From contig JAVHJL010000002.1 in NCBI GenBank assembly GCA_036971715.1, forward strand, positions 714,501 to 778,500: a DNA stretch of 64,000 nt, written 5' to 3'. The position numbers and the translations under genes are program-made. The stretch comes from Arthrobotrys musiformis (taxonomy: Eukaryota > Ascomycota > Orbiliomycetes > Orbiliales > Orbiliaceae). Of this stretch, positions 10,534 through 23,116 are shown piece by piece. Under the pieces are notes generated by a model. The model had not been told where the DNA came from and searched no databases. It saw nothing but the letters and a program-made list of their open reading frames with translations. Every line of letters begins with the position of its first letter. Position 1 is the stretch's first letter.

Positions 10534-12294
10534 ATGCTTCGACGGCCTCAACTCGAAATTACCCCGGTTGCGCCGGTCCAGTTCAGATTCAAACAATCTG
10601 GAACTGTGTCGACTTTATTTGCAGACTTCGGCGCCGATGCCTTCGGAAACCTCCAAATCAATATTCCTCCTCCGGTCCCGGTGACCACTCTCACAATCCG
10701 TTTGGGCGAGAAACTAAGTTCGACAGGGGCTATCGATCGCAGACCGTATGGAAGCGTGAACTATCGAGAGTTGTCGCTGGTTACACAGTCCAACCGATCC
10801 GTATACCGGCTCGAAATCCCCCCAAAACCAAGGCACAACAACCCACAGGCGTTACACACGCCCCCTGAAATAGGCGAAGTGACCGTTTTCCGATACGCCG
10901 AAATCGACAACGCCCCGGCCAATTTAAACTCAGCAGCCCTGTATCAGCTATGGGTGCACACCGCTTTCGACGACAATAATAGCTTCTTCCGGAGTTCCAG
11001 TGATACGCTCAATGCGGTTTGGGACTTGTGCAAGCATACTATGAAGGCGACCACGGCGTTTGGTGCATATATGGACGGTGAACGCGAGCGTATTCCTTAT
11101 GAAGCGGATTCGTATATTAACCAGCTGTCGCACCTGGCGTGTGATGCGAACCCCGAAGTCTCTCGCTATACGATTGAGTACCTGCTCAGAAACCCGACCT
11201 GGCCAACAGAATGGAGTTTACACATGCCAATGATGGCAGCATACGACTACATGTTCACTGGGGATATTACATTCGCGAATAAAAACTATGGGGCCCTCAA
11301 AAAGAAACTATTGATGGAAAAAGCTCGTGGCGATGGCCTGATTCGTGCGCTGGGGATCATAGACTGGCCGGCTGGTGAGCGAGATGGTTTCAATGGGGGC
11401 GACCAGCGGAACTTGGCCGGTCCGGAGATAAACAGCGTCGTTAACGCCTTTTATTACCATGCTTTAATTCAAATGGGGACTATTGCACAAGCAGCAGGAC
11501 GACCAAACGACGCCGCACTTTTCAAGACAAGGGCAAAGGCAGTCTATAACGCCTTCAACGCCGTGTTCTTCGACCGAAACAGGGGTATCTATGTCGACGG
11601 AGAAGGGTTAACACATGCGTCGTTACATGCAAATATGTTCGCGCTCGCTTTCGATATTGTTCCACCGGCCTATCGAGGCAAAGTCGCAGACTTTATACAG
11701 TCACGGGGTATGGCATGTAGCGTCTACGGTGCTCAATACTTGCTAGAGGCTCTCTACAAGTCTGGGAGGGATGATTATGCATTACAATTGATGGCCTCAC
11801 GTGACATTCGAAGCTGGTGGCATATGATCGAAGTCGGTTCGACAATGACATTGGAAGCCTGGGATGTGAGGTACAAGCCAAATCTTACGTGGAATCATGC
11901 ATGGGGTGCCTCTCCTGCCAATATTATTTCACGATATTTACTAGGTGTTCGTCCACTACTTCCGGGTTTCAAGAAGATCTTGATTTCACCCCGACCTGGA
12001 AACTTGAGAACGGCGCGTGGTATAGTTCCGACACCCAAGGGTGCCGTGGTCGTCAACTATCAAATTGGTATTCTCGACGTTCAGGTCCCAGCAGGAACAA
12101 CCGCCCAAGTAAAGATCCCATCCAAATTGGTAAACCCGCAGCAATTCCCGCCACAAATCTTGGTCAACGGAAAGAAGACAACCGTTAGAACGGAGAACGG
12201 CTATATTGTTATAGACGAGGTTAAACCCGGAAAGACTGTATTCGACTTTCGGCAAACACAAAAACGAAACATTGGACTAGTACGGCAGCATTAG
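10534..12294 (+). CDS. GH78 alpha-L-rhamnosidase, probably intracellular
   Basis: Glycoside hydrolase of the six-hairpin (alpha/alpha)6 barrel type that releases terminal L-rhamnose from pectin side chains or plant glycosides. Single exon, 586 aa. The first ~150 residues are beta-sandwich-like (FGADAFGNLQI...). The barrel starts near SSSDTLNAVWDLCKHTMKA and carries the family signature DGERERIPYEAD (about residues 183-194), an active-site acidic cluster, then DWPAGERDGF, SLHANMFAL, MTLEAWD and NHAWGASP. The C-terminal beta module has GVRPLLPGFKKILI and the strand pattern of GH78 enzymes. There is no signal peptide, so the enzyme would act on imported rhamnosides or glycosides. The start is the only ATG that gives the full N-terminal module. 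No introns, unlike most neighbours. Substrate is unknown; I did not test for transfer from bacteria. Confidence 0.88.
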   Translation: MLRRPQLEITPVAPVQFRFKQSGTVSTLFADFGADAFGNLQINIPPPVPVTTLTIRLGEKLSSTGAIDRRPYGSVNYRELSLVTQSNRSVYRLEIPPKPRHNNPQALHTPPEIGEVTVFRYAEIDNAPANLNSAALYQLWVHTAFDDNNSFFRSSSDTLNAVWDLCKHTMKATTAFGAYMDGERERIPYEADSYINQLSHLACDANPEVSRYTIEYLLRNPTWPTEWSLHMPMMAAYDYMFTGDITFANKNYGALKKKLLMEKARGDGLIRALGIIDWPAGERDGFNGGDQRNLAGPEINSVVNAFYYHALIQMGTIAQAAGRPNDAALFKTRAKAVYNAFNAVFFDRNRGIYVDGEGLTHASLHANMFALAFDIVPPAYRGKVADFIQSRGMACSVYGAQYLLEALYKSGRDDYALQLMASRDIRSWWHMIEVGSTMTLEAWDVRYKPNLTWNHAWGASPANIISRYLLGVRPLLPGFKKILISPRPGNLRTARGIVPTPKGAVVVNYQIGILDVQVPAGTTAQVKIPSKLVNPQQFPPQILVNGKKTTVRTENGYIVIDEVKPGKTVFDFRQTQKRNIGLVRQH

Positions 12295-14047
12295 AACGGG
12301 CCGGCCGGATCGGAAGTATCTAAATCTGTTAGAGGGCTTTGTTAATGAGTTAAGGGGTCTTATACGCCCTGGCGGCATATACGACATATCAATATGGGCT
12401 AGCGCCTACTTCTAAGACATTTGCCCTAACCTTCTAACTTTAGCGTAATTGGCTATATTCTCAGCGGGGTTTTTTGGCGTACTATATTCTAAAACTGTGA
12501 ATATTGTCAAGAGTAACAACTTTATTAATTAATTATACTGTACTTGTAGAAACCCAAAGAATGAAATTGATATATGTTTTCCAATCTAGTTATGTTTTGT
12601 GGGCACAAAGGAAAAGAGGAGTCCCGTACCAATATCACCGATCTGTATAGATATGTCGCAATAACGATGCAACATTCATACAATTGCAATAGCAAATGCG
12701 GCTTACAAATAGAACGCAATGCAGAGACGGGCAAATTTCTAGCATGGTAGCGTACCCCACAATATCCCCGCGGATGATAAGCATACTGCAAGGGTAGATC
12801 GACCTCGAGACTACCTTTTAGAACGTAGTCGCAGGTTGTGCGTACTAACGTTATTAAGCCGTCGTATAAAAGTTAAAGTAGAATTAATACTTCGCAGAAC
12901 GACTATTCAAAATTAACATGTGAAAGTTTTTGGAAACAGAACGGGTGAAATGCAATAGAGATTGGGCATATCGATATGAAACACCCCAGAGCTCTAAGAC
13001 CCCAGGAAATAACAGTAACCTATACCACATTGGGGAATTCCAACATGTGTTATCGTTGCGTCCCCACATCTCCCCAGACCACAACCTCTCGTCTCCACTA
13101 CTTCGTATATCAGAACGTTTCCAAAAAGGGTAATCCTACCATTGCGTTCTCGATTAAATTTCAAATAGATTAAATTCTCGAAAAAAATCAAACACCTTAC
13201 AATGTCATCCTAACCATGTGCAAAATATCTCAAGGGAAAGAGCTTGCATTTTCTGGTATACGGATTATTGCAATTTATGCAAGTTCGACGGTATCGTACG
13301 ATATCGATTCCAGGCATCTTCGGATCCCCAAAGATCCGAATATTTGATTACCTTGGAGAACCCCCTGGAGACAAGAGAAAAGTCATATGTAGGTGCAATA
13401 AATCCAATGCAGATCCGGACTGGATACAGGCCGAGTCATGAGCCAAGCGTCAAGGGCATCGTTGATTGGGACCTTGCATAACTGGTTCTCCGTGGTTTTT
13501 CCTGGTCTTTCGGTCACAACTTAAAGCGACATAAGCATTCTTTTTTCAGACGAATTGGGAACTGGGGGTTGCAGCTTTCTCCATCTCGCATAAAGGCGGG
13601 GCAGCTGCAGGGATTAAACGTTCGGATACCCGTCTAAATTAACCCTGAAACAACAAGAAAGCTAGTTTCTACGAGCGTATAAAAATCGATTTCCTTTCTA
13701 AGAACCGTAGAGTTCGAGATTGAGGGATCTTTTTAGACCTATGATCAACGATGTAATTGGTAATGTTCTACGGGACAGAACAAAACCTCGGCCTTCCGCG
13801 TTTACACGTGCAATGGTTAGACCTTCTTTTGGACTGACTCTATAGATCTAAGTTATATTTTTTTAAGCCGCGTATATTGTAGTTATTGCGCTTTGTTTGA
13901 TCGAATTAGGCATCTATGTCTATACGGATTTGTAGAACTTCAATCGAGAAATGTTTAAATAGAGAGCGAATTCTCCCTTGTGGGTAGAGCGAACGAGCAG
14001 TCTATTAATATTAGCACATAGGCCACCCACAATCTCTAATCACAGCC
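12295..14047. other. Intergenic, no gene recognised
   Basis: 1.75 kb between the rhamnosidase and the FAD oxidase, both transcribed rightward. It contains only overlapping short frames (for example 12930-13190 on both strands) and no domain or repeat that I can support. Confidence 0.5.
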
Positions 14048-15882
14048 ATGCGTATCTCTATTCCTGTCGTTTTTTCCATCGTGGGGCTTATGGGCCAATC
14101 GGCCTTGGCTGGAGCCTCAGCATCCACAACAAAGGCTTGCCAGGAAATATCCAAAGCTCTACCGAGTCGAGTTTCTTTTCCTTTGAGCATTAGCTATTAC
14201 CAAGAGGCTTCCGAGTACTGGTCAACCGTTCTACGAGATATCAAGCCGGCTTGTATAGTTTTCCCCGAATCGGCGCTGGACGTCTCAGCGGCTGTGAAGA
14301 TCTTGAACAACTACCCGGATGTGAAGTTTACCGCAAAGAGCGGTGGACATGACCCCAATCCTGGTCACTCTACGGTTCAAGACGGAGTTCTGATTTCGAT
14401 GAGCAAAATCTCGGGCACTACATACGACAGAGCTCGGAATGTCGCCATTGTGAAGCCTGGTGGAGAATGGAACGAGGTCATTGCTACTTTGTACAAAGAG
14501 GGAGTTACTATTGTGGGAGGAAGATTAGGTAACTATGGTAGCACCAAAACTTTATCTTTCCCCTGAGGCTGACGGGTAGTATACAGGCATTGTTGGAATT
14601 GGCGGGTTTTTGCTCCAGGGCGGAATATCGTTTTTGAGCTCGCAATACGGATTGGCGGCCGATGTTAGTACACCTATGCCTAAAGTTTGAGACGTGTTAG
14701 CTAATCATAGAAATATCGATTAGAACGTCGTGGGTTGGGAAATAGTCGCTGCTAATGGCACCATCCTTAACATCAATGCTGCGGATCGACCTGATCTCGC
14801 TGTCGCCCTGCGAGGAAGTGGCAGCCAATTTGGTTAGTCACGCTTTCTCAAAATTCATTATAAACGGGGCTCAACTAATATAAAAGAAAGGAATTGTAAC
14901 CCAATTCACCGTCAGAGCGTACCCCATCGGTAAGGTATGGGGTGGTATGCGCATTTATGATGGATCCAAATCCGCTGCTATCTTCAAAGCCCTTCACGAC
15001 TTTGTACCATACAACCCAGAGGACAAGAAGGCTGCTATCATTGTCTCGAACCTATTCGCGATTGGTGGCACAAGGGCATTCATTATGTTCTACTTTTATG
15101 ATGGAGAGACGCCACCAACGTCTGGACCATTTGCAGACTTTTTGAAGATTGGTCATATCATTGATATCACCAAGACTCAGACATATCCAGAGCTAGTAGG
15201 TCAACGAGTCATGGCCCATAAGAAATGGAGTTCTCCAATACTGATCCGATTTATTAGTTGAAATCCAACGGTTTTGGTGCCTCTTTATTGAACTCGAGAA
15301 TCTCTTTCAGGGTAAGTTCTGGACCCACACTTCAGGCTACGCATATCTCCCAATCAGAATAATAGTTAACATAACTCTCCATAGACCCTCACACTTCCCT
15401 ATATCCCAAATAACGCAGCCGTTTACGGAGAGATTTCGGACAAAATGCGAGATCTTACCAAGAGCTTCCTATCAAACCTATTCAAGTTGACTTCCCAGTG
15501 CTCAGTGGATTTCCAACCACTATCTTCAATTGTTGGCCAGCATTCCGAAGACCGCGGCGGAAACGCCATGGGTTTGACCGGCTCCGACCCAGACCGTGTC
15601 ATCTTAGAAATTCAGTGCGCATGGACAGACAAGAACGACGACGAAACCTTCCGTCAATTCTCTAGGGATTTGACCACTTGGATCGATAGCAGAATGCCTG
15701 CTTGGCTCGGAGGACAATATCCCACCGGACAGGGCGCGTACCTTCCGCTCTTCATGAACGATGCCATGTCGGATCAAAATGTCACCGGAAGCTACAAAGA
15801 CTACGCCAAGTTCAAGGCTCTCCAACTTCAAGCAGATCCCAATGGAGTACTCAGGGACAGAGCTGGTGGTTTTAAGTATTAA
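14048..15882 (+). CDS. Secreted FAD-linked oxidoreductase (PCMH/berberine-bridge-like)
   Basis: Six exons, 14048-14528, 14587-14663, 14724-14832, 14891-15195, 15258-15311 and 15385-15882, sum to 508 codons (507 aa). Residues 1-22 are a typical signal peptide (MRISIPVVFSIVGLMGQSALA). The FAD-binding type 2 domain follows: PACIVFPESALDVSAAVKIL, then KSGGHDPNPGHS, whose His is the usual 8-alpha covalent flavin site, VKPGGEWNEV, and VGGRLG joined to IVGIGGFLLQGGIS across intron 1. The second covalent site (Cys) of classic bicovalent berberine-bridge enzymes is not evident; Val occupies the expected place, so single covalent attachment is likely. The C-terminal substrate domain ends LPLFMNDAMSDQNVTGSY...DPNGVLRDRAGGFKY. 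Such enzymes oxidise carbohydrates or secondary metabolites. It follows the rhamnosidase on the same strand, but I cannot show a functional link. Confidence 0.85.
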
Positions 15883-17468
15883 TCGTACTCCTTTCATTCT
15901 TGTACAAAGTCATGGTATTATCGTGAGTGAAATGGCAGTGCAATTTCACGGGGATTAGGATAGGCTGGTCTTGCATTTATATATATAAAGCCTAGAGCTC
16001 GAACATTCCATCTGATGTTCAGTTATATGTATATTATCAGTTGCATTGTAAACTATTGATATTTCTGCGTCAGCATGCAATATTACTCATAATTTCGTTG
16101 AGGTTTCTTACGTACCAACACACCTCAGATGGTGCGCAGCATGCAGGCTTGCAACTAATGTATAGTTGGATACGATTAATTATAATACACGGCTGTCCTG
16201 GCCTCGAATCCAGGCTGTCCTCTGTCTATAAAAAAATTTCCAGGTGCTTGACCCCTTGCATAGTTTTCTTGTATCACGACGTCGAGGTTGATTTCTAGAT
16301 GCAACTAGATGGCGTCCAGACCGATATACTCGCATAGTCTGCTACATGAAAATGTCAGCATGCGTCCTCAGACCGACAACCACTAGCTGCAGTTGGCCTA
16401 CGATGTCAACATGTTGATATCAGGATAAAATTTCCATAGCATCAGTTTGCGGACCTCCTTTTGAACTTTCCCTCCTGTTAGAATCATTACCTGTGATCTT
16501 CTTTCAACTGGTTTCATATAATTATATAAGGGATCTTTCTATTTGTGGTAAGCCATTCAAGTTTGTGTGGCTTGTTGCATTTATTTGGGCTGGAGCGAAG
16601 CGGCCGAGTGGCCAAGTCAATTCATGCAGCGGCAGGCAGCGCTGTTTGTGCAAATGTGGCCAGGTAACGAGCGAGCTTCAGATTTGGTACGTAACATCGG
16701 AGAATAATCGAATCTGGCCTCGTTCCCGGCACTTTTAAGGTCAGTCCACGGTCCACAAGAGAGACATAAAATGGTCCTAGGTTTCAGTGATTGCGGCCGT
16801 TGTCGTATGTCGTGTTATAATTACTTCTATATCGCGATACACCGATAGCTCTGTAACTGGGTTGCGCGCGCAACCAAGGTTTGGCCCAAGTTGCGAGGCT
16901 ATGGTTCCGATATCAGGCAACACATCGGCCACCCTTTGGCCCTATCTTCCACAACACATTGGGCTCAGACAATTCCTTTTCAGAACTATTTTCAGGTTTC
17001 TGATCTCTATTTTAATTTTACCTTTAATTTATTTTTCTCTAAAAAATTAGAATTATTAAACAGAAATAGAATTTTAAGTATAGTAATTTCCCTGATTAAA
17101 ATGGTGTCAAGAGGTCAAGTTTAGTGAATTTTGAATTTTTGAATCTTTGAAAATTAGTTGTAAATTTTAGCTCAGCATGCGAGTTTATTAGGTTTAAAAG
17201 CCACCTAGCTGGGGGCTTGATGACTAACACGCCAGTTGTAGCTAAGGGGAATTCCTTTTGGCCGTGTATCTACCAGAAATGTGTTGTTTTTGAAACTCAA
17301 ATTCGATCTTTTATTTCCTTTTCCTCCTCTTTTGTAATCCAAATTTTGAAAATTAAAGCAACATCTCACCTAAACAGAAAATCCCCTTTACCATCGAACT
17401 ATCGCGAATAATTTTTTGGAATTTTTTTTTGTTCCTTTTCTTTTACAACCATGCAATAGGGACCCAAT
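15883..17468. other. Intergenic, no gene recognised
   Basis: 1.6 kb of non-coding sequence. 16980-17460 is strongly AT-rich (runs such as TTTAATTTTACCTTTAATTTATTTTTCTC) and directly precedes the AT-hook gene, consistent with a promoter/5' leader. Confidence 0.5.
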
Positions 17469-20400
17469 ATGTTTCCGGGAAGACCCAGGTACCAAACTTC
17501 ATCGGCGACAGAAAATCATGATGATGAGGAGGACGACGATGAAGTAGAAGGTGTCGAAATACCTCCACCGAAGGAGGCAAAATCGAAGCTTCCTGTTAAT
17601 TTGGGGCCGGCAAAGACTAGCACTCCGGGAAGACTAATCTCAACAACGCTGGAACATTATTGGCAAAAGAAGCCGCAACGCGAGAGAACATCAACCAGCG
17701 CAGAACCAGCTCTGAACCCAACGGCCTTAAGCGAGGCGAGGGAACACCACAAACAACAACTGCCGCGGAGGGAACAGCAGCCGGTTCCGAGGAAGACGTC
17801 TGCTAGGAGTAGTCCTGCATCTGACTATTCAGTACGGAGATTCAGTATCCAAGACGCCGCCGCAGGTGGCGATGAAGGAGGCTCCCAGGATGACGAGCTG
17901 GTCGTTATTCCGAAGCTCAAGACGAAGCCTGGACCAAGGCCTTCCAGTCTGATCAGCCATACTCATCGTCATGGCATGTCACCGATTAAGTCGAGCATCA
18001 AAAGCTCACCTACCGTTTCAAAGCCCTTTTCGAAGAGGGACCTGTTACGGCAGTTTGAGGATACAGATGAGGATTCCGATGAGGTTATGTTAGAGTGCGG
18101 CGAGCTCTCTAATGAAGAGGGTGGAAATGGCGATCATGACCCTGACGAAATGGACCAAGATCTTCCTCAAAAAGCATACGAGGATGAGGAGATAGATGAA
18201 GACGAAGATGAGGATGATTCAGGTGACGAGTTAATGGGAATCGGATCTCGGAGGGTTCCTGTTTTTTCTCAAGACCCACCTCCCCAGCAATTAGAGATAT
18301 CTGGGACCGAGGAAGAGGAATCAGAGGACTTGGAGGACTCAGAAGAAAGCCTAAGGACTCCCACAAAGACGGGTGTATTGGATGTTGATCTCACGCCTCG
18401 GCGGTCAATGGCAAATCCGAATCTTTTGGAAGAGGACCCTGATGAACTTGAACGAGAAGAGGAGCGGGCGAGGCAAAAGATCGTTAAAGGAGTACTCAAT
18501 CGCAATGCTGAAGTTGCCGCTAAAAACAATTTCGAGGTTGTGGTTATTATGCGTAGGTCATCCTCTATAAATATAGGCTTGTAGAAAAGTCTTCCGGGTT
18601 CTATAGAGCTACGCTAACTTTCCTCGAAATTCATCTTAGCCAATTACGAAGATGTTGCTGATCATCTCTTCAACCCCGATGAATGGGAGGCAGTCGAAAT
18701 CGATTGGCGATGGACAAGAGACGATGGCAACGTGACATACCAAATCATCTACAGGGATGGCCACACCCGAGTTGTTGAGGGAAACGACATCCTCAACCAC
18801 GTGGAACCTCAAGTCCTTGAAGACTTCGAAAACGACCTCTTTAAGAGAGAGGAAAACCCTGAAACATGGTACTACCCAAACTTGAGGGCGCCTGGGGGGG
18901 CCTTCGCCGGTGGGACGGGTATTACGTCTGGGGCTATAAAGAGGCGGGGTAGGAGAACCGAGGCGAAGATACATCTCGACAATTCATTCAGGTTGGGGAT
19001 GCCCGAAGAATTCAATATCCCGCTTACCGATAGTAGCGAAGACGACGACGACGACCAGAGCGAGGAGGAGGATATGGAAGAAATTGAAGCAGGGGAACCT
19101 TCTCGAGATGTTGCTGGGGTTAGAGGCCCTATTCTCGCTTCTCAATACGATAAGTTCGATATTACGGACGCGGACATACTGGCAACCATCAGAGAGAACG
19201 AGTCGGACAACGAGTCTTGGGATGGTGCGAGATCATCAGGGAGAGGCAGACCGAGAGGTAGACCATCGACGTCGACTAGAGCTCATACGATGATCCGACC
19301 CACTAGAGCAGCTGCAAAACGGGCTAGAGGGAGACCTCCTCTTACCCCAACTCGCGGTACCAGCAATCCCACCAAAGGCCCAGTAGTTCCAATAGTCAAG
19401 AGCAACGTAGTGAAGGCGAGCGCCACTTCTAGAGGGAGGGGACGTCCTCGGGGCTCTAAGAATATCCCGAGAATGGATACCTCAACTTCTAGCCGCGAGG
19501 TTACACCACCTAGCCTCACTATCCCTGCACATGTGCATATACAACCCATACGAGGAAGACCTAGAAAGCTCAAGGCAGTCTCAAAACCGGTGATTTCAGA
19601 TTCGTCAGATAGCGAATCGGAGACCTCCTCTCCGACCTCGTCACCAATTGTTGTTCGACCTATCATGCCAATCAGACCACTTGATTTGTCCAAATTACCA
19701 CCTCCGACACTAACGAGACCAACACCTTCGACCCCTCAAAGAAAAGTTCTAAAACCTACACGCGCTCCAAAGCCTCCTGGAACACCATCCGGCGCGCGAG
19801 GTCCTGGCCGTCCACCAAAAGTCGCTAAGCGCGAAGAAGATTTGGTGGAGCAAACCGTCAGAACGACAGGCACTAATATCGTACATAATTCTACACCTTC
19901 TTCTTCTCATCACCGCCGGACTCTCTCCTCTACTGGCCAAATCCTAGCCGCAGAACCAGAACCTCCTAAGAAGCGGCGAAGAATCCGCTTCGGCCGTGAC
20001 GGGCCAGAGGAGGCTTCGGAGGGCGACCTCCCTCGACGCAAAAATGTTCAGGCAAACCTATCTTCCCCACAAATCAAACCCAATAAACTGGTTGAAAAAC
20101 TTCAGAAGCCCAAGAAAACCCCAAAACCGACCAAAAATTCGGAGTCCGACGATGAAAAGAGTGTATTTCGCCACGAGGTTGACAGGATCATTAACAAGAT
20201 GCTCCTCGACGGCACACCAGCTTACCACGTCCAACTCCGCGGCCCCGGCACCGTGAAGCCAACGATGTGGGTCAGACTCGAGAATTTACAAAGTCAAGAC
20301 GCGAGACGGAAAGTTAAGGAGTTTGAAGCCGAGTTGGTACATCGTGAGCATGAGGCTCGGCTTGCAAGGGATAGAATCAGTGCACAGCTGCAGCGTGATA

Positions 20401-20576
20401 GGCAAAGACTAGCCGAGAGGGAGGCTCAAATTTTAGGACCGGCGAAAGGTCCTGGACGGCCTCCGAAGAAGATTGATGAAGACGAGAGAAAGGAAAGGGA
20501 GAAGGAGGAACAGAGACAGAGAGAGAAGATTGCGAGGAGGCTGGCGATGCAGGAGACTTTGTTTGCGGGTACATAA
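17469..20576 (+). CDS. Large acidic AT-hook nuclear protein
   Basis: Two exons, 17469-18552 and 18640-20576 (87-nt intron, donor GTAGGT after a phase-1 base), give 1006 aa. The N-terminal ~350 residues are low-complexity and acidic (DDEEDDDEVEG, EDEEIDEDEDEDDSGDE). A compact conserved-looking stretch crosses the intron: ARQKIVKGVLNRNAEVA, then NYEDVADHLFNPDEWEAVEIDWRW and TYQIIYRDGHTRVVEGNDILNHVEP, possibly a small chromo- or Tudor-like barrel (inference). The second half carries six GRP-core AT-hooks (RGRPRGRP near 562, RGRPP near 590, GRGRPRGSK near 626, RGRPRKLK near 666, GRPPK near 751, GRPPKK near 966), a basic NLS PKKRRRIRFGR near 803, and a C-terminal Glu/Arg coiled coil. Likely a chromatin-associated DNA-binding protein. 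I do not recognise an orthologue by name. Confidence 0.75.
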
Positions 20577-21469
20577 TTATAATCTACCTCATAAAGAAAG
20601 TGCGTTATCTTGGTAACGATAGCATGGCTCATCATTGATGGCATGATTTGGCGATCTTCATCTTTTGTGCCCTTTTGTTGTTAGAGGCATTCTCTTTAGA
20701 ACTTTGTAGAGCATCATCGTGGCGTTTTAATAGTGAGGATTGCGGATTTTAGGTGTTCATAACAATAAACCTTTTTTTAGTGATTTGAACACAACATATA
20801 CGGCGCACGTATTCCCGTTTGGTGTTAAGATTCTTCTATATGATATCAATACTTACACTCACGCCTCGAAGGCAGTTCTAAATCCCTGAAGTATCCAGAA
20901 TTCCAATTTGATCGTTTCGGCAGCCTATGCATATATACTTAAGTACGTAGGTACTTATATATACCTTTTAAGTACGCATAATCATTTTTGAACAGGCCCT
21001 TCTAACGACGAATTCTAATCCTGTTCACAAGCTTAAGCACAGATTTCATTAAAAATTACTATTATTTTTTTTTGAAGATGTGGGTTCTAACCTAAACATC
21101 GCACAATCTCCGGGCTTTGACAACTTGTAAAACACTTTATCGACATTAATCGATATCCCCCCCTTCTTTTTATTTTCTCTCCGTTTATTTTTTCGTATTT
21201 TTTTCCCCCCTGGCTAGTAGAAAACGCCAAGCGATCGATGCAAAAGAACAACAAAGAAGCAAGCAAGAGAAAAATCAAGAAAGAAGAGGAAGAAGGAAGC
21301 AAGGACAACAGGAAATCCGTCTCATACCTACCCAAGGTTGCAATTCTCACAACAAATGCTCGGCTACCAAATTTAACGGAAAAAAGTTTTCTATAAAAGG
21401 TATAGTAATTGAAGGAAAAGGGTAGCACAGCCGGCAGAGTCAGAATAGCAAAACATACCATCAATGATC
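20577..21469. other. Intergenic between two convergent genes
   Basis: 0.9 kb containing the 3' ends of the AT-hook gene (+) and a zinc-finger gene (-). A purine-rich tract (21240-21300, repeated AAGAAGC/AAGAGG) produces a misleading antisense open frame of 125 codons rich in Leu/Ser, which I do not consider a gene. Confidence 0.5.
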
Positions 21470-23116
21470 TTATGGGTTCTCTCTTAGCTGTTTTCTACCT
21501 ACCTTCCACATATCTCGGCATTTGTTTTGCCAAACATCGCATTCAAATTTTGTTCTCTCCAGCTCTTCTTGCATGTCTTCGGGACTTTGCCTTGCGGCCT
21601 CAGCTCGAGCTTGGTTTTCAGCCTTCAAAGTGAAAATTTCTCGCTTGAGAGAAGCGTTTTCCTGTTCAAAATTTGCAATCTTGAACATCAGTTCGTTTAT
21701 CCGCGATGAATTAGGCAGAGCAGGTATAGTGGTATCTTCTGGGGTCGCTCGGGGTGCGCTTTCCGGGTTCACCGATTGGTGTTCTGAGGGCTGGGAAGCC
21801 GGGACTTGGTCATTCGTTCTAGACGTAGTCGCTAAAGTGAGATCTGAAGAATTGCAATTGTCCGAATGGCATAGGTCAGGTGCTTCCATTGTTTCGTCAA
21901 CAAAGGATGTCCCGGTTCTTGGTTTGGGGTTCGGCATATTCTTCGTCGATACTCTCTTCTTGACCTTCCGCCGAGGGATTTGGGTTGTATCGGCAGCCTT
22001 TTTTGATTTCCCCTTGCAGGTCCGGCTATGAATCTTTAGGTTGTCGTCCCTGGCGGTACGAAAGCCGCAATTCTCACATCCGAAAAATTTGATACCATGG
22101 TCTTCGAACATATGTTCCCCGTACAGCCGGCTGTTTGTCGTCCGAAAGTTGTCAATAGCGCAGCTGTATACCTTTTTGACTTTTGGTTTGCGATGGTGTG
22201 ATGCGAGAGAGGAAGAAGATAGGTTTAAAACGGGGGTTTTTGGTTCTCCAGTGGGTTTGGGTGACTGAGGTGCTATTGTCGACGATGAAATTGTTTCCTG
22301 CACTGGATTCCCGGTGGTCGTTGAAGGGCATGGTACTTGAATTGCCTGGAGTCCGGCGAGTGGTACCGTAGTATTTGCGATGATACCATTCTGGGCTCCC
22401 AGGGAAGTGCCTTCGTCGGACAACCCGGGAGGTTCCAGGCGAGATTGTTCACGAGCCGAAGTCAAATCGTCATCTTCTATTGATTTTGCTAGTATATTAA
22501 TATAGTAGTACAACAAGGGCAATAAGTTGATTCAATACTAGCTAATAAGCCAACACAAGAAGGGTCGCCGAGACTACCAATAAGCGGCATTTGACTTACA
22601 GGCTATATTATTACCCACCAAACTCCCGCCCGCTACTGTATCTGGGGTGCCCCTGTTCCCCGGATTCGGGGTTGGGATGTCCCACAATTGAGAGTTGTCG
22701 CCTAGGATCGTGTACGTGTGAGGTAGCGAATCCGAACATCCAAGGGCTCAACGACCTCCAAGTGGGTTTAAGACTGGGGGTCTTGACTCAATGTTTGGGG
22801 GGGCCCTACCATTAGATACATCATCGTTGCTTGCTAAATCTGATGTGTGAGAAAAATGATTATACACGTTAAGATTCTCGAGGAAGTCACTCTCAGAGAG
22901 CGACAAGAGAAAACCGAAGTTGAAATACTGGTTGTAATCTTCTACAAGACCAGAGCTCAAGTTGAGTGTGGAGGTTTGAAGTCTAAAAAGTAGGCTACAC
23001 AGCCGGCTGGAGCGCCGGACTGCTAGCCTACTGGTTGGGCGAAATCTAGTGCGGTCGATAGAACGGCTTGAAGAGGTCAGCCGAGTGTCCGGCAATTTTG
23101 TTGTGAAAGCTACCAC
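21470..23116 (-). CDS. C2H2-like zinc-finger/coiled-coil protein 1 (5' end unresolved)
   Basis: At least two exons. One is open from 23116 to 22810 and ends at donor GTAGGG; the other runs 22476-21470. They join in phase (SNDDVSN to EDDDLTSAREQ). No in-frame ATG lies in the first, so an additional 5' exon or an unrecognised acceptor is needed. Central region: a first finger begins YSC-x4-F where the second Cys is replaced by Phe, with H-x4-H retained; a second finger is C-x2-C-x12-H-x3-C (CENCGFRTARDDNLKIHSRTC). A basic stretch (RRKVKKRVSTK) follows as a possible NLS, then a Ser/Thr-rich region and a C-terminal coiled coil (INELMFKIANFEQENASLKRE...). Probably a DNA-binding or chromatin protein. 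It is a diverged paralogue of the gene at 24496-25494, which has the same order of parts. Confidence 0.65.

Noticed and set aside
16190..16225. Possible T-arm (CCTGG...TCGAAT...CCAGG)
   Set aside because: A short stem with a TCGAAT loop, but no A-box or acceptor stem at the right distance upstream.
16590..16640. Possible tRNA D-arm (GCGGCCGAGTGGCCAAG)
   Set aside because: Resembles a Ser/Leu tRNA D-arm, but no anticodon stem, T-arm or acceptor stem can be built around it.
21087..21464. 125-codon Leu/Ser-rich minus-strand frame
   Set aside because: Antisense of a purine-rich intergenic tract; ends at the zinc-finger gene 3' end without splice support.
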